Assembly (NCBI GenBank): GCA_029007575.1
Contig: JAQXIB010000038.1
Coordinates: forward strand, 1-6,537
Direction: 5' to 3'
DNA: 6,537 bases
From: Clostridiales bacterium
GTDB taxonomy: Bacteria > Bacillota > Clostridia > Oscillospirales > Ruminococcaceae
Shown: in pieces, positions 5,519 through 6,537 of the stretch
Layout of the letters: every line of letters starts with the position of its first letter
How positions within the stretch are numbered: the stretch's first letter is position 1
The notes under the pieces: model-generated
What the model saw: the letters and a program-made list of their open reading frames with translations, nothing else
Databases searched by the model: none
Told to the model about the DNA's origin: nothing
Program-made: the position numbers and the translations under genes

Positions 5519-5682
5519 GTTTTGGAACTCCCTTTCAAAATAAAAAATAGTATTGATTTTAAATCAGCCTGTCGGCTGTTTTTTTAGATGATCTATTTTA
5601 TTTTGCTTTTGCACACTCCGGTGCAACGCAATTAAAAAATGAATATTTCAGATTTTTCGGCAAATAATAATCTGAATGAGTT
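5519..5682 (-). promoter_or_regulatory. structured 5' leader of the leftward cluster
   Basis: If transcription starts near 5682, the leader is about 160 nt with three hairpins. They are TTCAGATT/AATCTGAA (5647-5654 with 5669-5676), TTGCAC/GTGCAA (5609-5614 with 5621-5626) and CAGCC/GGCTG (5565-5569 with 5574-5578). Read on the plus strand, the last is followed by seven Ts (5579-5585) and would be a short terminator-like hairpin against antisense transcription. I match it to no known riboswitch or T-box. Confidence 0.35.
5565..5585 (+). terminator. weak terminator-like hairpin facing rightward
   Basis: A 5-bp stem, CAGCC (5565-5569) with GGCTG (5574-5578), has a TGTC loop and seven Ts (5579-5585). 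No rightward gene precedes it, so it may limit antisense read-through across the leftward cluster. The stem is short. Confidence 0.3.
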
Positions 5683-5688
5683 GAAAAT

Positions 5689-5697
5689 ATTATATCA
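5689..5697 (-). promoter_or_regulatory. extended -10 promoter of the leftward membrane protein-galM-HAD cluster
   Basis: On the minus strand, TGATATAAT (5697-5689) is a perfect extended -10 (TGnTATAAT). A TTGACA exists upstream (5722-5717), but at 22 bp the spacing is too long for a standard pair. At 17 bp the hexamer is only ATTTAA. The extended -10 alone could suffice. Confidence 0.5.
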
Positions 5698-5726
5698 CTT
5701 TAATCATACTATTAAATGTCAATTTT

Positions 5727-5752
5727 GTAAATATGTAACGGCATATATTTAC
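5727..5752. promoter_or_regulatory. dyad in the divergent intergenic region upstream of spoIVB
   Basis: GTAAATAT (5727-5734) and ATATTTAC (5745-5752) form an inverted repeat between the leftward promoter and spoIVB. A nested ATATG/CATAT lies at 5731-5735 and 5742-5746. It could be an operator. TATAAT at 5757-5762 has no good -35 (TGTAAC at 17 bp). A possible sporulation-sigma pair, ACATA (5815-5819) with CATATA (5835-5840), is weak. No promoter for spoIVB can be assigned firmly. Confidence 0.3.
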
Positions 5753-5864
5753 CGATTATAATCAGCCCGATTTTTCAAATAGTAATATTGCAGCGAAGGA
5801 ATCCGACATGACGCACATACGGGCTTTTTCAGCACATATACGATTTGAAAAAGGGGGAAGTTTT

Positions 5865-6537
5865 TTGAAAAAATGTATCAAAATGATAACGTCGCTTACC
5901 GCGATTGCCGTGATGATCCTTTTCGGGTTGACGATCTATCTGGATATCGCGTTGCCGAATAAATTTTATGTGGTAGAAGGGGAAAAGGTCGTTTTGCATT
6001 CTAAGCTTGCGCTCACCATGGAAAGCGATGAGCCGCTCAAAACCGGACGGGCAGCGGCGGTTTCGGAGGTGGCAGGATCCTCTCATTCCGGGAAAATCAT
6101 GCTCTTTGGTATTATTCCCGTTAAAACGACAACGATTGATGTGGTAAAAGAGAAAATGTTGGTACCCTGCGGAACGCCGTTTGGGATCAAAATGTTTACC
6201 GACGGCGTTTTGGTGGTGGGTGTGAACGATGTCGATACGGAAAACGGCGCGGTCAATCCCGCCAAAACGGCAGGGATCAAGCTGGGGGACAGTATTCTTA
6301 CCATTAACGGAAAATCCATGTTGACCAACGAAGATGTGGGCAACGTCATTGCCAACAGCGGCGGAGAAAAGCTGACTGTGGTTTTGCGACGGAAAAATCA
6401 GGATCTCACCGTCAGCCTGCAGCCGGTCAAATCCCAGTCGGACGGCAAATATAAAGCCGGGATATGGGTGCGGGACAGCTCGGCGGGAATAGGTACCGTC
6501 ACCTTTTATGATCCGTCTACCGGTAGTTTTGGCGGAT
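5865..6537 (+). CDS. spoIVB: SpoIVB peptidase, N-terminal part (runs off the window)
   Basis: SpoIVB is the forespore-made S55 serine peptidase that crosses into the intermembrane space and signals pro-sigma-K processing through SpoIVFA. The 224 residues present show an N-terminal membrane anchor (about 8-26) followed by a segment ending at PCGTPFGIKMFTDGV (101-115). A PDZ domain follows, with GIKLGDSILTING at 137-149. The start of the peptidase domain, WVRDSSAGIGTVTFYDP (201-217), closes the visible part. These are hallmark SpoIVB blocks. Catalytic His, Asp and Ser lie beyond the right edge. TTG 5865 is chosen because AGGGGGAAG (5852-5860) fits it and not the in-frame ATG at 5883, and because it gives the MKK anchor. 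In Bacillus recN lies upstream; here the upstream neighbour is instead the divergent membrane protein gene. Confidence 0.95.
   Translation, partial: MKKCIKMITSLTAIAVMILFGLTIYLDIALPNKFYVVEGEKVVLHSKLALTMESDEPLKTGRAAAVSEVAGSSHSGKIMLFGIIPVKTTTIDVVKEKMLVPCGTPFGIKMFTDGVLVVGVNDVDTENGAVNPAKTAGIKLGDSILTINGKSMLTNEDVGNVIANSGGEKLTVVLRRKNQDLTVSLQPVKSQSDGKYKAGIWVRDSSAGIGTVTFYDPSTGSFGG

Noticed and set aside
5829..6355. Leftward frames opposite spoIVB
   Set aside because: The plus strand carries a clear SpoIVB coding sequence with PDZ and S55 start motifs; the antisense frames are by-products.

Overview
The window reads as a chromosomal segment of a low-to-mid GC endospore-forming Clostridia-type Firmicute. 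The main clue is the right-hand gene, a clear 5' part of spoIVB, the sporulation-specific SpoIVB peptidase. Supporting clues are AGGAGG-type ribosome binding sites, sigma-A-like promoters, AT-rich intergenic DNA and tRNA genes with encoded CCA ends. I cannot name genus or species from the sequence alone.

Layout, left to right. (1) Positions 1-45 may hold the first codons of a leftward gene that leaves the window. (2) A rightward DUF1015-family gene (410-1696) has its own extended -10 promoter, a hairpin in the leader and a strong intrinsic terminator at 1713-1741. (3) An AT-rich, probably noncoding stretch (1742-2056) carries two clusters of DnaA-box-like 9-mers. They are arranged as a perfect 25-bp inverted repeat about 150 bp apart. 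(4) A compact tRNA operon, Pro(UGG)-Thr(UGU)-Tyr(GUA), has a textbook sigma-A promoter and a strong terminator; the tRNA-Thr T arm is unusually mispaired. (5) Positions 2449-2600 form a GC-richer, structured, repeat-like tract. (6) A decayed gene of the 'ADP-ribosylation/crystallin J1' type (2706-3122) keeps its promoter and ribosome binding site. It has lost its ATG (now ATA), carries an in-frame stop, and is split by a self-complementary element of about 158 bp (2926-3083) that looks like a MITE or an inserted structured-RNA cassette. The coding frame resumes immediately after the element. (7) A perfect 16-bp inverted repeat follows at 3126-3173.

(8) A leftward three-gene cluster comes next, listed in transcription order: a small four-helix membrane protein with a glutamate-rich tail (5518-5009), aldose 1-epimerase (4976-3930) and a HAD hydrolase of the YjjG/YfnB type (3896-3219). 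Gaps of a few tens of bases suggest one transcript from an extended -10 promoter near 5690, with a structured leader of about 160 nt. (9) Divergent from it, spoIVB starts at a TTG (5865) and runs off the right edge. It shows the N-terminal membrane anchor and PDZ domain, but the catalytic part lies mainly outside the window.

The protein-coding content is ordinary: mutarotase and nucleotidase housekeeping, a DUF1015 protein and sporulation signalling. The unusual content is noncoding: the element inside the pseudogene, the DnaA-box palindrome, the odd tRNA-Thr T arm and the structured tract beside the tRNAs. I found no new multi-gene system.
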